Assembly: GCA_030847615.1 (NCBI GenBank)
Contig: JAUMIR010000004.1
Span: 71,641,001-71,705,000, forward strand
Length of the DNA: 64,000 nucleotides
Origin: Gambelia wislizenii
Lineage: Eukaryota; Chordata; Lepidosauria; Squamata; Crotaphytidae
Reading direction: 5' to 3'
Below the pieces are notes generated by a model. That model worked only from the letters and a program-made list of their open reading frames with translations. It was not told the origin of the DNA and searched no databases. This document shows, piece by piece, positions 27,001 to 42,000 of this stretch. The first letter of the stretch is position 1; each line of letters begins with the position of its first letter. Position numbers and translations under genes: made by a program.

Positions 27001-30000
27001 AGTTGCCTTTTGTATTTCCATTTAAGTTGTTGCACTGCTATTTATGAACATCTGGGGCTTGGTTTTCATTATTTTCTCATGGATTTTACCTATTTCTACA
27101 CTGGTAAATCTGGGAATAAAAATGTTAAAAACCAAGATAAAGGCCCTACACTGCTGCTCAGGGGGACCAGGGAGGCAGGAAATATGGACAGTCCCTATCC
27201 ATTAAAAAATAGGAAAGAATGAGCAGGTAGGATGGGAAGATGTAAAGAGAATACACTGAGCCCTTCAAGCATATCTCCAGTCAGCAACCAGTAGCACCTC
27301 CTTGCTAAAACAACTAAGAGAATGGGCAGGTTAGGGAAAGTCTAAAAATATTGGTTTGTATATGAAGCCAAGTTCAACAGTCATGTATGTCATGACTGTT
27401 ACATTCCTCAGTAGAAACAAGAAAAATTTACAGTGGCCAGAAGGAGATGGAGTTTGGCACTGTGTGTTACTAGTGGTGACTGAGTTTCTGTGAAACTCTG
27501 GAAACTGAATCTTTCTTCCTTTTTCCCAAATCTGTGCTTCTTTTTGGTACATCCCTCCAAAGTACTGCTGGGATGTGCATATGCATATATGTGAACTGTA
27601 TTTTGGTCATTCACACTATACAAATTGGTTGCAATCACAATTCTAGTAGTACTGGGTTTGGGGGTGAAAACAAGCAAACAACTCTGTATTTAATGACACT
27701 TTTGTCTGGATGCCCCACAAAAAGGACTTAACAAAAAAACACACTAAATCTAGCGAAAATACCTGTAGTGGAAACACTCATAGATACATTATGTAAACAT
27801 GCAAATAGCAAACAAAGGTCTTCAACAGGGAAGTCTAAATACAGGTACACTCTTTCACAAACAGGAACTGAATCCAGTCCTCTGGACCTCCCTATTTTGA
27901 GTTTGCCTGCTTGTGCTTTAAAGCTTTTAGCATTTACTTCAAAGAAACAAGACTGAAAGAGGGTGGTTACTTCTAAGATAATAGTTATTAAAAAATGCCA
28001 GTATGTCCCTCATCACAGCCATGAAGTCAAGATACACACTGATATATCTTCTATTCACAACAGATTCACTTACTTTCAATAGGTTCTCCATTCACCAGCC
28101 ACTGGATTGAAGGCTTTGGGTTACCATTAGCTCTGCAAACCAGTCTCCCATCTTCACCAGGTGCCAAAATTAGGTTCTCTGGTTCATCCAACCAGAAAGG
28201 AGCAGCTTTAGAACAAGACAAAAAGACACCAAAGGGCATTATAATTATCTCAACCAAACCATGCTATTTTTCTCTCAGTATATGTTATTTCAATTAATGT
28301 TCATTTCATTAAAAGCTTATGTGGCAAAAAAGAAAATATTACAAGCATATAAATAAATAGAAGTGATATCAAATAGATGTGCCATTAAATTTGGTTCTGT
28401 TTTTTTTCTTCCATTTAAAAATACACACACTGAATTACACTGAAATATGAATAGCATAAGTATACACAAGAGAGCATGTGGTATTAAAACAGCTTTAAAA
28501 CAAACAAACAAACAAACAAACAAACAAACAAACAAGCCTTTCCTAACTGGAACTTCTACTTCTCCAGGTGCTTCACAAATTTCTAGTAGAATCAAACTGG
28601 TTTTGTAGAGGAGATAAAGTAACTTGGTATGGTGGTTGACTTGAGAGAGCAATTCTGTATCTAGTAACTTTTACTAGTAACTCTAGTAACTCTGTTCTGT
28701 GTGTCACACCATCTAACTTTCCTCTATCATCATCATCATCATCAATTTATATTCCACCTTTCTTCTATGGAACGGCCTGCCGGATGAGATCCGTCATATC
28801 ACCAACCTAAATAGCTTTTAAAAAGCTCTTAAGATAGATCTCTTCTGGCAGGCCTTTCCTGAATAGATACCTGGCCATTAAAAAAGAAAAGAAAATCTAG
28901 CTTGTCCCAAACTCGCTACGGCCACTGTCCATTGTTTATTTTTATTTTGTGTATTTTGTTTTAAAGTATTTTTAATTCCTGTATTATTTAATTGTATTTT
29001 AAGGGGGGTGGGATTGAGGGTCCAGGTTGTATATTTTAATTGTTGTAAGCTGCCCCGATTGCATTCGTAGAGGGGTGGGGTATAAATAAATTATTTATAT
29101 TATTATTAATATTATTATTATTACCCAAGGTGTCTAACAACCTAGATAAAAACCATAAAGAGTAAAAACTACACAAAAACTTTGATAAAAGAATCAGTAT
29201 AAAAGTTATTTTAAAAGCAATTAAACAATTTATAAAGTTAAAATATGAAACATTAAAATGTTAAAATTCATTAAAAGTCAATGCAAACCATAACACAGCA
29301 CAGCACCTTATTAAAAGCCCATTTAGTTTTTTTTAAAGCCTGGTAGCACAATAATGTTTTCAGTTGCTGATGGAAGGAGATCAGGGAGGGATTCACCCTA
29401 GCCTCTCTAGGGAGGGAGTTCCAAAGATTGGGAGCAGCCACCAAGAAGGCCTCCCTTGTTCCCACCACATGAGCCCCCAAAGGTGGTGGGATAGAGAGAA
29501 GGGTCTCTCCAGAGGCTCTTAGGGCTCTAATGGGCTCATAAAGGGAGTTACGGTCCTTCAAATAGCCAGGACTCAAGCTGTAAAGGGCTTTCTAGGTCAT
29601 CATCAGCACCTTACATTGTGCCCGGAATAGACTAGCTACCAATAGAGTTGTTTCGACAAGGGAGTTGTATACTCCCTGTAGCTAGTCCCAGTTATCACCC
29701 TGGCTGCAGCTCTTTGAACCAACTGAAGTTTCTGAGAACTTTTCAAAGGCAGCCCCATATACAGTGCATTATTGTAATCCAGATGAGAGGTAACCAAAGC
29801 ATGTGTTACTGTGGTCAGATCCGACTTCTCAAAGAATGGGCGCAGCTGGCACACTTGTTTCAACTGCACTCCTGGTTGCCACTGAAACCTGAGCCTCCAG
29901 GCTCAGAGCTGAATCCAGGAGTACCCCCAAACTGTAAATGTGTGTGTTCAGGGGAAGTGTAACTCCATCTGACACAGGGTGAATCCCTATTCACAGATAT

Positions 30001-33000
30001 GTCTGTTGACTGACCATGAGCACCTCCATCTTGTCTGTATTAAGCTTCAATTTATACACCCTCATTCAGTCCACTACAACTGCCAGCCACTGGTTTAGCA
30101 CAGAAACAGTTTCCTTGTAATTAGGTGGAAAGGAGTAATAGAGCTGGGTATCTTCAGCATACTGGTGACATCTGGCCCCCAAACTATGGACAACCTCTCC
30201 CAGTGGTTCCATGTAGATGTTAAATAGCATAGGGGACAAAACTGAGTCTGAGGGACTCTGCAGACCAACGGCCAAGGAGTCTATCAGGAATGCCACAGCA
30301 CCACCCTCTGAGAATGCCCCTCCAGGAAAGAATGAAGCCACTGTAGAACACTACCTTCACGCCCCATCCCAGTGAGCCAATCCAGAAAGATATCATGGCC
30401 AATGGTATCAAAAGCCACCGAGAGGTCCAGTAAAACCAACAGAGACATACTCCCCCTTTCCAGTTCCCAGCATAGGTCATCTACCAAGGTAACCAAAGTT
30501 ATATCTGTTTCATAATGAAGCATGAAGCCAGATTGAAATAGATCTAGATAATCGGTCTTATCCAGGAACCCCTGGAGTTGTGAATCCACCACATGCTCCA
30601 GCACCTTGCCACAAAATCTAGTGTTGGAGACTGACCTATAGTTATCTAGTATAGTGGGAGCCAAGGAAGCCCCCCCCCCCAAAAAAAAGAGGTCTTACAG
30701 AAGCCTCCTTAAGGAAAGTTGGGACCATGCCTTGTAATAAAGAAGTATTAATCACTTCCCTTACTCATGCAGCCAGTCCTCCTCTGGCCTGTTTAGTAAG
30801 CAAGGAAGGGCAAGTGTCTAATACATATGTGAAGAACTATGCATGGGCTCTCCAGAGAAGATCTAAATAATAATTTGCTTAGAAACTGGGGCCAGGCTGG
30901 AGCCAAGCTAGGCCCAGAATCTGCAGTTGACACCCTTGAACAGTAGGACACAATGGCCCTGATGCCTTCCCTTGCTACTCAGTATCTAACAACAATAAGC
31001 AGCCATATAAATTATGCACAATGCATTTCAAAACCATAGACTGGGCACTCTGATGTACTGTGGGCAATGTAAATAAGTACCCACTATTGCCACTTCCAGC
31101 TAAATTGATGTGTAGATGATTCCTGATATAGGAGGGAGCCCCTGACAGGACACATTGTCAAAGGTCCTCTTAAATATGACGATGGTCCTTGAATTTAGAC
31201 ATAAATAACCAGCAATTTGAATTTGGCCCATAGGCATCCAGTGGAACTAGACCAAAATTGAAATTAACAAGAGGAATGTTTTAAGTAATAATTACTGAGT
31301 GCCAAGAGATGGTATTGCACCTGGAATATATGAGGCAGTTAGAATTCTTCTTTGAGAACAAAGGGCAGGATTCACATTCCTGGCAGCAGCTGAACGCGCA
31401 AGAGCAAAAAAGAAGATTGCTTGTATCCTTGCAGGTAAAAGCTCTCTGTTGCATAGTCCTCTTTTTATATGAACAGAAAGAATCACAACCCAGAAACATC
31501 ACCCAAGGAGACCTTCTGCTGTGCTTTCTGCAACCGGACTTGTTTATCTCGGATTGGCCTTTTCAGTCATCCCGCGCTTGCAGAAAGCGCGGGATGAGTC
31601 CTTCCTGAATCTTCGTTTGCGAAGAAAAACCAGAGAGAGAGAGGGATATATGAACAGGCAACATCATTTTATGTTTTACAGGCACAAATTTGGTAAACCT
31701 GGCTCAAGGAAATATGCTTTAATTACTGAATATGGCATGTAATTGGTGTTCCTCCTACTAATGTAAGAATGTGTTAAGTATGAATGTTTCTTTAGGAAAT
31801 TAAATAAATATTCCTATATGACAAAAACAAGTATGCTAAGGAAAAAAGGAAACTATAGCCTTTCTCCTTGACATCTAGGTTTCTATATGCAGGATGTCCA
31901 AGTATATGTTTTTAATTATTTGTGAGACCATTCAGTGATGAAATCTCTCACTTCTAGTCTAAAGTATTCCAGTTAGTTCAGGAACAGTTTCACCATATCA
32001 CCTGCTGTTAATGAGTTGTTATTCCAATGAGTTCCCAGTTAGCAGTTCTACATATAAATCACCATCTCAACTGCCTTTTGAATTCCCCTCAGCTGCTGAA
32101 CAGGAAACCACAAAAATATCCAGGATGTGGGTGTTATTATTTGCATATCCAGGTGTCATCTTAACAATCTGTGGCCTTTGTATTAGACATGAAATAAATT
32201 GATGTTCATTACAAAATACAGTTGCCCCTCCATATTCATGGATTTGGCATTCACGGATTTAAGTATCCACGGCTTGAAAATATTCTTTAAAAAATAATAA
32301 TCCAAAAAGCAAACCTTGATTTTGACATTTTATATAAGGGACATCATTTTGCTATGCCATTGCATATAATGGGACTTGAGTATTCACGGATTTCGGTATT
32401 TACAGGGGGGTCCTGGAAGCAAACCCCAGCGAATGTGAAGGGACAACTATACACAAAATAAAAATATGAAGGGGCACATCCTCAGAAAATTGAAACAGTT
32501 TAGCTATAAAGATATGCAAAACAGAAGATTGTTGTCTTCAGTTGTTATACTAGAAGAGTTCCCAGCTTGATCTGTTCCAATGTTCCAATCACACATTCTT
32601 CCCTGTCCTCCCCAAACCCATTAAGAGTTGTCTGTGATTTGGTAGTGGCTAGACAGAGGAATGAGAATGTACAGTAAACAGGACGTACCCTTCACTCTCA
32701 CCAAGATTGAGTGGCGGCTACTGCCCACTTTGTTGGAAGCTAAACAGAAGTATTCTCCAGAATCTTCCTCAGAAACATTGGCAATATGAAGAGCCTTATT
32801 GAAGTTCTCCAATTTGGTTCTGCCTGATGGGAGATCACCTCCTTTCTTGTGCCACACAATGTCTGGTGTTGGGCTATATGAAAAAAAGAGAATGGAACAT
32901 GTGCATTTAACATGAAAACTCTTCAAAAGGAGATATGCACTATAAAGGAATTCCCTAGAATTCTGTTTCATAATCTGAGTTAGGATTCTTATTTAGCATT

Positions 33001-36000
33001 CTCTCAAAAATACTAGACAAGACCTTCCAAAGAGGTGAGAATGATATATGTTCAGCAATGGGATTCCATAACATAATGATTGCATATTGCATGTGTGTGT
33101 GTGTGTGTGTACAAGATGCCCTTGCATATGGGATAAAAATCTTTCAGACAGCAGTTTAGTGAAAGACCTTCATCTGAGAATAGGGATAGCTCTCTATATG
33201 CTGTTGAACCGCCAGTCCCAGCAACTTTAGCAATCAGTCAACGATAAGGAAAGCCAGGGAGTGTAGTGCAAGAACGTCTGGAGAGCTACATGTCTGAGAC
33301 CCTTGAATGATCCATTACTACTCAAAGGTAGGTAGTACTGAACTTGATGGATCAGTTACTTTGTAGATATATTTATTTGTTGAGTTAAATATTCCCCAAG
33401 CCTGGTACAGACTGTGATAACAGCTCTATTGATTAGGCACATGCTACTGCCTTCCTATTGCCCCTGAAATGCTCTTTTAATCACAGACTTGATATCTATA
33501 AGTCATGTCATGAACCATTGAAATTCATAGGTTCAGACTTTCCATTTGAGTTGCCTTATTTCACATACCCAAGGAAACCACCCTTTATTTACCAGGCTGT
33601 CATCAAGAGGAAAGAGTAGTTGATTTTCATTTTGCCCCTTTTAAAATCTGCAGGAAAGTAAACCGTCTTTCAGAAGCAAAGGACTTGGATGAGCAAGGTA
33701 GAGAAAGGATTGACACACCATAGCTCCCCGATCCCAAGTGGTACGTACACTCCGGAGGCAATGCATTCCAGCAAGAGGTCCTCCCCTCTCAGCACCATCT
33801 GACTGCTTGAGGTCCCAATGGGGTACATGAAGCTGGGGTGCCTTTCTGTGATACCTCGGGCTGAAATCAGGACATAAGGGGGGAAAATACACATTTGTAA
33901 AACCTCCTTCTCAACAGGGCAATGAAGAATGGAGCTGTTGGAAATGAAAGACAGAATGCAGAACACCTCAGAGGGTACAGCAAATTGGCATGTCCTTCCA
34001 ACACGCAGGACCTGTAGAACTTTTAAAAGAGGTTGGTGGTCGATGCAGAAATGATACAGGGCTTAAATGAAAAAGTCAGACAAAGGCAGGAAATGAAATG
34101 AAATAGAAGGAAGAAATAATGGTATGAGAAAAACCACTTTATTCACACTGAGAACAGACTGATTTTTATAAACACTTATATGTGTTGACTTTGAAAGGGT
34201 ACATTTAATTTCTCAAATACTAGATTTCCTAATTTCTTACATACAGATATATTCTACCCTTGTGCCCATGAAATTATGCTACATATAGTTTCTTGAAGTT
34301 AAACATTATCTTTCATTCAGCTGAATTCCATTATCATTTTAAACATCTTTGTTAAGCGTAAATTTGGAAAAGAAAGAAAAATCACACAAAAAACCATGGA
34401 CAAAAATCATGTAAACAAGTTTAAAACTTTCTAACTTTCAATTAAATGTATGCAGTTTCATGTCTCATTTAGTATGACAGAAATTATTAAGCGCATATTC
34501 ATTTCCTTCAGTTCAAAGGGATTTTAGAATGACAAAATTAAGGGGACTCTACTGTTTATACTAGGGAAAAAGCACACAGTCAGTTTTACATGATCACATT
34601 CATCCTACTGAATTTGTTAGTTGCCCGTCTGGCATATTTTGGGGGTTGTGGGGAAAATCTAATCAACAGTTCAAGGCTTTGAAGGTGACAACAAAGAGCA
34701 CCATGCTTATGCTTACTTGGAAATAATTCCCAGTTTTCATTAGGGCTTACTCTCTAATAGGATTCTAACCTAACATACTTCTGTTCCTTAACCATTCCTT
34801 TCTACGCTTCATTACTTCTGGACAAACGTATGTTATTGTGGTTACAAAGATGTAACTCTTGTATATGAAAGCTTTAAATATGGTGAGAGGAAATTAACAT
34901 AGTAGTGAAATATTTCTTCACTTAGAGAGAAATAAGACATTTGCACTGTATGCAACAATAGTTCAACAGTTCCAATTAACCAAACTGGGTATGTATTTGA
35001 GATTCAGCTTCACACTTATATGTAATGGCCTCATGTTCAGCAGTTCTGCATATAAATCATAACTGTGCATCCAAACCTCAATTAACTCACTACCATTTCA
35101 CTGTAGTGAACTAAAACATTGTGTACAAAAAGTTCAGACTGTTAATGCTAAGAACAGGGCAATATTTGTTCAGAGAGAAAAAAGCCACACACGAAATTAC
35201 CTCCAACAGGATTGCCTTCATTCCCTCATGGATAGAACAGTTCCAGGCATGGATTTCATTGTGTGGATGGAGCTACACCCAACACTGCAGTTAGGAATGA
35301 AACTGTTCCATAACCAAGAGTTACATGTGCATATTAGGGAGCATACAAAGCTTCTGACTGGAGCAACTATCTGTATTTCCAATGTAAACATTTTCACCAG
35401 GCCAAATGGCTATTAAAAATCTCTTTGGTACTTATTTTAGGGGAGTAGCACTGAAAATAAACAAGTTATGCAAAAAGATTGTTTTAACAGATAAGACTCA
35501 AAACACAAACTTGACTAATACTGCTCTCCTCCTTTCCTTACATTTTGGGTCTTTTTTATTGTAAGCCTGAGGCAGGGAACTGTTAAATTAACAATTTGTA
35601 AGCTGCTCTGGGAGCCCTTTTGGCTGAAGGGCAGGGTATAAATGCTCTAAATATTATATAATTATTTTTAAAAAATGTATTTATTTGTCACTTTTCCTTC
35701 TACTAGAACTCCTAAAGCAAGGAACAACAAAAACATTAAATCAGATCAAAACAAATTTTTAAACTGGTCTTCAATATATCATTAACTGGATCTGCAGTTC
35801 TTTTAGGAAGGGATCCAAAGGATTGAGCAACCAGTTCCATATGCCAATGTGGGCTTTGGACTAGACCTTCTTGAATTGCAGTCCATGTTTCACTTAACAA
35901 ATCCTTCTGAAACAGAATGGATTTTCAACAGCAGACTTGGAGATATGGCTAGTGGCCCTGTTATTCAACATCCAATATTTATTTTGTTGTTGTTTATAAT

Positions 36001-39000
36001 GTGCCTTCAAGTCAATTCTGTCTTAGGGTGACCCTATCACAGGGCTTCTTTGCAAGATCTGTTTAGAAGAGGTTTGCCACTGCCTTCCTATAAGAGTGAG
36101 AGTGGGTCCAAGTTTACCCTGTGGGTTTCCATGGCAGAGTACAGATTTGAACCCTGGTCTCCCAGAGTCCTTGTCCAACACTTAGACCATTACATCATGC
36201 TAGTTCCTGTAATATGATACAGGAAAACTAGAGAGACAATTGACGACTGTGAAAACATACCGTAAGTCAGATAGCATGCCTGATCGTTTGACTGTATGTA
36301 GCTAGCACTAAAATGTTTGTAACAGCAAGCCAGACTCTGATGTGAGATTTTCAGACTTAATCTATACAATCATGAAGAAAGAACAAAGTGAAGGTGAAAG
36401 AAAGCAAGAAGGAAAGAACAAGGCATTTTTTCCAGGAATTCAATAGGTTTTCATAGACCATGCTAATGTTTCTCAATCAACTTTTATAATCCACCTCTGG
36501 AGCCTCTAGCTACTTAAAAAACCTGCAACTTGCTTTGAAAGTTTTCCTTTGGTATACATATGATATACAACCAATTTATACAAATGAAGTGAATGGTCAG
36601 CTCATAGTTAATCTGATGTGGACAATTAAAACTCTATATAGTTATTATTTAAGTCCATACAGATGAGATTAAAGCCTACAAGCAGGAAGCAGCTTGTATA
36701 GAATAATAATAATAATAAAAAAAACAACACTTCCCAAGACAGAGACATGTATGGTACCAGCTGAGCAGTGGTGCTACACAAAAGAGTCTCTGGGCATTTA
36801 ATTAAAAATTAATTCAGTAGGATGATCACATTAGAATTTGCATGACTGAACAGTGTCACAGAGCATATTAACGATGAAGCAATTATTCTATGCTGCTTGA
36901 TGTGGACTATCACTTCAATGAACAGGACGTTACCATTGATAATGATCTCCCCCATAACAGAACAATAACAACATAAGGAAAGTAACATTTAAGACAAGAT
37001 AACCAACAAGTAAACATATATGAGGATTGTGGAAACATTAAGACACAGACTCTAGCAGATAGAAAAAGTACAGTCGTTTCCCAAAGGTGAACAGAAGGAT
37101 CCTGGTGAAGAAATGAATTAACCACACACATAAAACATATTGTTGATGAGACATCGCAAGTTCAGTGCAGTAGGAAATGGGGGAAATTACAGTATACTTT
37201 TTAGTTGAACAAGGCCACGTTAACAAAGATATTAATTGGGGCAAATCTCTGTCATTAAGTAGGAGATATTGGAGGCTAAAGGAAGAAGAAAATTGTGGTA
37301 TATAATCCATATAGAGGCAGTGGCTCAATATGAGGTTGTGCCCTATTCATGGGCATGGATACTGAGCTTACCTAATATGTATATGCAGGAAAGGAAGATT
37401 GAGTTAAGAAAAGACTAAGCAAGTTCTTTCACACAACCCTTAGACCAACAAACTGTGACCAAAAGTTTTCTTAGGAAAGCCAAAAGTGGACACTTTTAGA
37501 CTAGTTCACAAGCCATGGTGTGTGTGTGTGGGTAATATGTGAGAGGACAGTATATATGCAAGCATGTGGTTTGGTAATTTTGGGGTTAACATATCATCAC
37601 TGTACATATAAACTGTTGACAGCGTTCGCAGGACACATTTAAAATTAATTTGGTGAGCCAGGGCTTGTCACCTGTGGTATTTCAATGTGGGAAAGATTCC
37701 TGCCAGAAATCCTGGGGAAACATGGCCAATCTATATAGACACCACTGATCTACATGTGCCAAAGGTGTTACTGGAAATGCAACAACGCTTAGCACTGAAG
37801 AGTCAAGAATGCCTCAGAGCGGGCAGCAGTATTAGGTTTAGATACTGGTAATTTGAGTAACCCACATTCTTCCTTGCTTGTTCTACCTATTCTGCTCCCT
37901 CTGTGATATAAACTAATACTCTTAGGGTAATTTTCCTATCTTAGAATGGAGTTCCTATAATAAAGCCTTAGCTTGTTTCTTTAAAGCCATTGGTGTTTTA
38001 AGCTCCTTAAATCAGGATCTCTAATTAATTGCTGCACACATGCCCTCTCTATCAGGTCTGTCTTGGTATAAGGCAAGCATCCCTTGTTCCTGTATAATTG
38101 CTTCCAATTTGAAATGAAGCACCTTAATGGGTGCTTCATTTTTCTTCCAATTTGAAATGAAGCACCTTAATGGGAATATTTGATATCACATACTAAGGAT
38201 ATCTATCAAGACAAAACATACCAATCACCAGGAACATCTCAGACAAAAACATCTTTGACTGGGCTTGGATATAACACATTCATGCTAACAACATTACATT
38301 TAATGTCACTATTTGAGTGATATGGGGCAGCACTGTCAGTTTTTTTTGTATTTTAAGGAGAACAATATAAAAAATTACAAATTTTGCATAATAACATTCT
38401 GTTATTGCAGAAATGTTACTTTTGGGGGTATTTGAAAAAGTTGGCCATTATACGTTCGGGGGTGGGGAAATTTTCTTTAAAATGACACCAGCAGTTAATA
38501 CATTACATGCCTAATAAGTAGGGTTGCCAGAGTGAAAACTGGAGAAGGCTCCTGTGCCTTTAATGATTGTGTAGAAGAGGCAATTTCATCAGGTGTTGGT
38601 TATCATGCAACTAGCTAGCAATCAATACCTGCTGCAGCTCCTTCTACACAACCATTAAAGATACTGGAGCCCTCTCCAGCTTTCACTCTGGCAACCTTAG
38701 TAATGAGTAATGTGTTGGTGTTTTGAGCAATGTTGTTAAGTTTGGTGTTTTTGAAACAAATAGTAATTGTACTAAAGAATTAAATTTACTCTCATACAAA
38801 GCCTATTTCTACTCCTGTTTATCTTCGAGGAGCTTATGAAAGAGATATTTACTAGCTTGCTGTGCTGATGGCCTTGAAAATAAATAGTTGTAATATGAAT
38901 ATTTAGAGAACAATACAATATTTAGAGAACAATACAACCTCTTCTATGGGTATATATCTAGTTCTATGTACACCAGATAAGTGAACCTGGCAGTTACTAC

Positions 39001-42000
39001 TTTTACAAGGAAGTGGGTAAGTAAACAGCAAGGTATAATAAAATCTAATATTATAATAGTCAACATCACTATGGTATGTATATAAAAAGCAGTCTATGCT
39101 GCTTGCCAGAGCAGTTGAGGTCACTTTTTAAATTCTCCGAATATTAACATATATAAATGAAAACAACAATACTGGGTTGGATTCAAAAGACAGTAAGCAC
39201 AAGGAAACCAGCTATAAACATTGTTTCACAAAGACTTGTGCCATCAGAGTACAGTAGTTATAAGGAGTTCTCAAGTTCTTCCACTCGTAGAAGATGATGT
39301 GGTACTGGAAGAATCTTAGTGAATCCAACATTTCTCTTTTCTTGTACACTGCTAACATGACATGTAAAAAAGCACTTTTGCAAGTTGGAGACACCATCCA
39401 CATCTGGAAGGGCACCATTAGATCAAAGGCATTCTGCTTGATTCTAATTCAGTTAATAAATCTATACCATCCTGACCAGTCTAAAGTGGGAGTAGACAAA
39501 GTTTGGCCTGTGACCTATCTCTCTGGCTTTTCTTCGCAAACGAAGATTCAGGAAGGACTCATCCTGCGCTTTCTGCAACCACGCTGATGACTAAAAAGGC
39601 CAATCCGAGATAAACAAGTCCGGTTGCAGAAAGCACAGCAGAAAGTCTCCTTGGGTGATGTTTCTGGGTTGTAATTCTTTCTGCATTGTCGTTTCTCTTC
39701 AAGACTTGTTTGGCGTGAGTTCTCAAATAAGGCTGCAGCATTGTGGATAGTGCATCTCCGTGCCTCCCGATGTGAAGCCAGAGCGGACCATCGTTGGTGA
39801 TCAATTTGGCCAAGCCTCAGATGTTGTTTCAGGGAGTCCTTTTATCATTTTTTTGGAGCGCCTGTGACCCATAAGCAGCCCCCATATCCCTTCCCCAGAG
39901 CTCACAATCCCCCACAGCCAACCATTTGTGTGTGTGTGAAAATAGCCAACTGCACCATCCAGAAGCCTCTTAAGGACACAAATGGCTATTTATATGCTAC
40001 CTCCAGAACATTTAACAGTCCCAAATAACTATTTAAAAAATCAGTTTTATATACAGTTGGACCGCCGTGTCTACAGAACCAATATCCATGGTTTCAGTTA
40101 TCCACAGCTGAACAAATAGGGACACATACTATACAGTCACACTGGAAAATGTGGTCCTTCTAGGTCCTCCACGTAACTCTATAGTATGTTTGTACCAGAA
40201 AACCTTTATTTTAATAAGGTTTGCAATTATCTGAGGTTTCTGGTGTCCATGATAATTCCAGGAACCTAATCCCCATGGATACGGGGGTCCAACTCTATTT
40301 AGCAAACTTTGATTTAGTTTTACAGTAGGACCCCTGTATCCGCTGATTCATTATCCACCAATTCAGTTATCCACGGTTTCAGTTTCAGCACAGTTACCAT
40401 ATAATCTTCCTAGAAAATGTGTCCCCTCTAGCCATTTTCTAGGTCCTCCAAGGCAACTCTATGGTATTTTAAACCGGAAAACCCATTATTTTCAATGGCA
40501 TTCACTATTATCCATGGATTTCGTTATCCATGTTGGGGCCCGGAATCAATCCCCTGTGGATATGGGGGTCCTACTGCATATACATTTTATAGTTCAGTCC
40601 ATTATATTTCTCTAAAAGCTAATTTCTAAAAAAGGCAATACTGGGATTAAAAGGGTCAGGCCCTCCCCTCCCTGCCATAGCCAACCAATTACCCCCAAAC
40701 CTGTAAGAGCACAATCAGAAATTCACACACTGATTTTTATTTTTCTGCATGGGGCAAACAGGTGCTGTCTCACTAAGGTGAAAATGGCTCCCAGACCCGC
40801 TGAAATTGTCCACTCCTGGGCTAAAACTAGCCTCATGAGCAACCATGTTCCTTCCCCATTATATTTTTACAGATAGTGTTAACCCAGTGTTTCTGGGAAA
40901 GCTTAGGCCATTCTGTTCATTAACAAAACCCAACAAAGGTACGGTAACTCAAATAGTTCTTATTGCTGTTCTGTAATTAAAAGGCCATTTTAAGATAAAA
41001 ACACAATGTAGGATAATAGAAAAACAAGGTTAATACAGAAGTAGAATTTCTGAATAGAGATGCTATGTATTATGCTCTTAGGTGCAAAAGTGACCTGTGC
41101 CCAGTTTTTTTCAGATTCTTTGACCCAGTTTCAAAGTTTTGGGCAACACTGCTCTAGCAGCTCAATTTTGAATTAAAATTGAATTAGAAACTCAGGACCT
41201 TGATACTACTGATACTTTCTTCCTGATTCTTCAGGCTTTCTTGCAGAATAACCTTGCTCAAATAATTCAGGAGAATATGAATACCTTATTATACCAATAC
41301 ATAAAATTTCGTAATGTATAATCATCTTGCCATTACACATTTGTAAATCCCATTAAGAGGATTTATGCTGAATGTGCAGCTCTGTAACCTCTTGCAGCAT
41401 GCTGTGATGAATGTGAAGCTGGCATCTGGCTGAGTTTCAGCAAGTACCTGTATATTCTGGCGTATAAGACGACTGAACATATAAGACAACGTTAAAATAT
41501 AGACTTTGCTCCCCCGCCGTTCAGCCAGCCAACTGGCTGGAAAGCCTGCCCCCCACCACCAGCCAGCCAGCTCAGTGGCTGTAGGTGATGGAACAGTCTG
41601 TGAAATTAAAGGACTGAGAATAGCTAAAAAAGCATGGGATACTTTGAAAAATCTCTGTGGTGTTCAATCTTTGGAAAGTAAGGTTTCATTAATAATGAAG
41701 TTGGTTAATATGAAGCTATCAAATCCCAAATTTTTGAATGAGCATATTAATGATTTTAGAGCCACATTGGCAGACTTGCAAACTCCTGGAAAGGAAATCC
41801 CCAAAACTATGCAAATGGAAATCTTCCTGGCAAGTTTACCAAAATACAATCCCTAAATGGAGGGCAATTAACACTTCAAAGGCAAAGCAGTCATTCTCAC
41901 AGCAGGGGGAAGGATCTGCTGGGGAAACTGCCCAGGGAATTTAACACTTCAAAGACAAGGCAGTCATTCTCACAGCAGGGGAAAAGATCTGCTGGGCATG

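Larger units (their letters stand above)
24844..28073 (-). other. NFASC intron within Ig4
   Basis: This 3.2-kb intron contains an hAT-like MITE (24954-25130) and an L1 remnant (26020-27000) preceded by an A/G-rich run (25950-26015). The stretch 27000-28073 shows nothing I can name. Confidence 0.7.
28206..32688 (-). other. NFASC intron between Ig3 and Ig4
   Basis: This 4.5-kb intron contains an AAAC repeat (28497-28535), an L2-like 3' end (28750-29090), a LINE reverse-transcriptase remnant (29270-30720), the unknown repeat unit (31455-31645) and a Tigger-like element (32219-32449). Confidence 0.75.
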
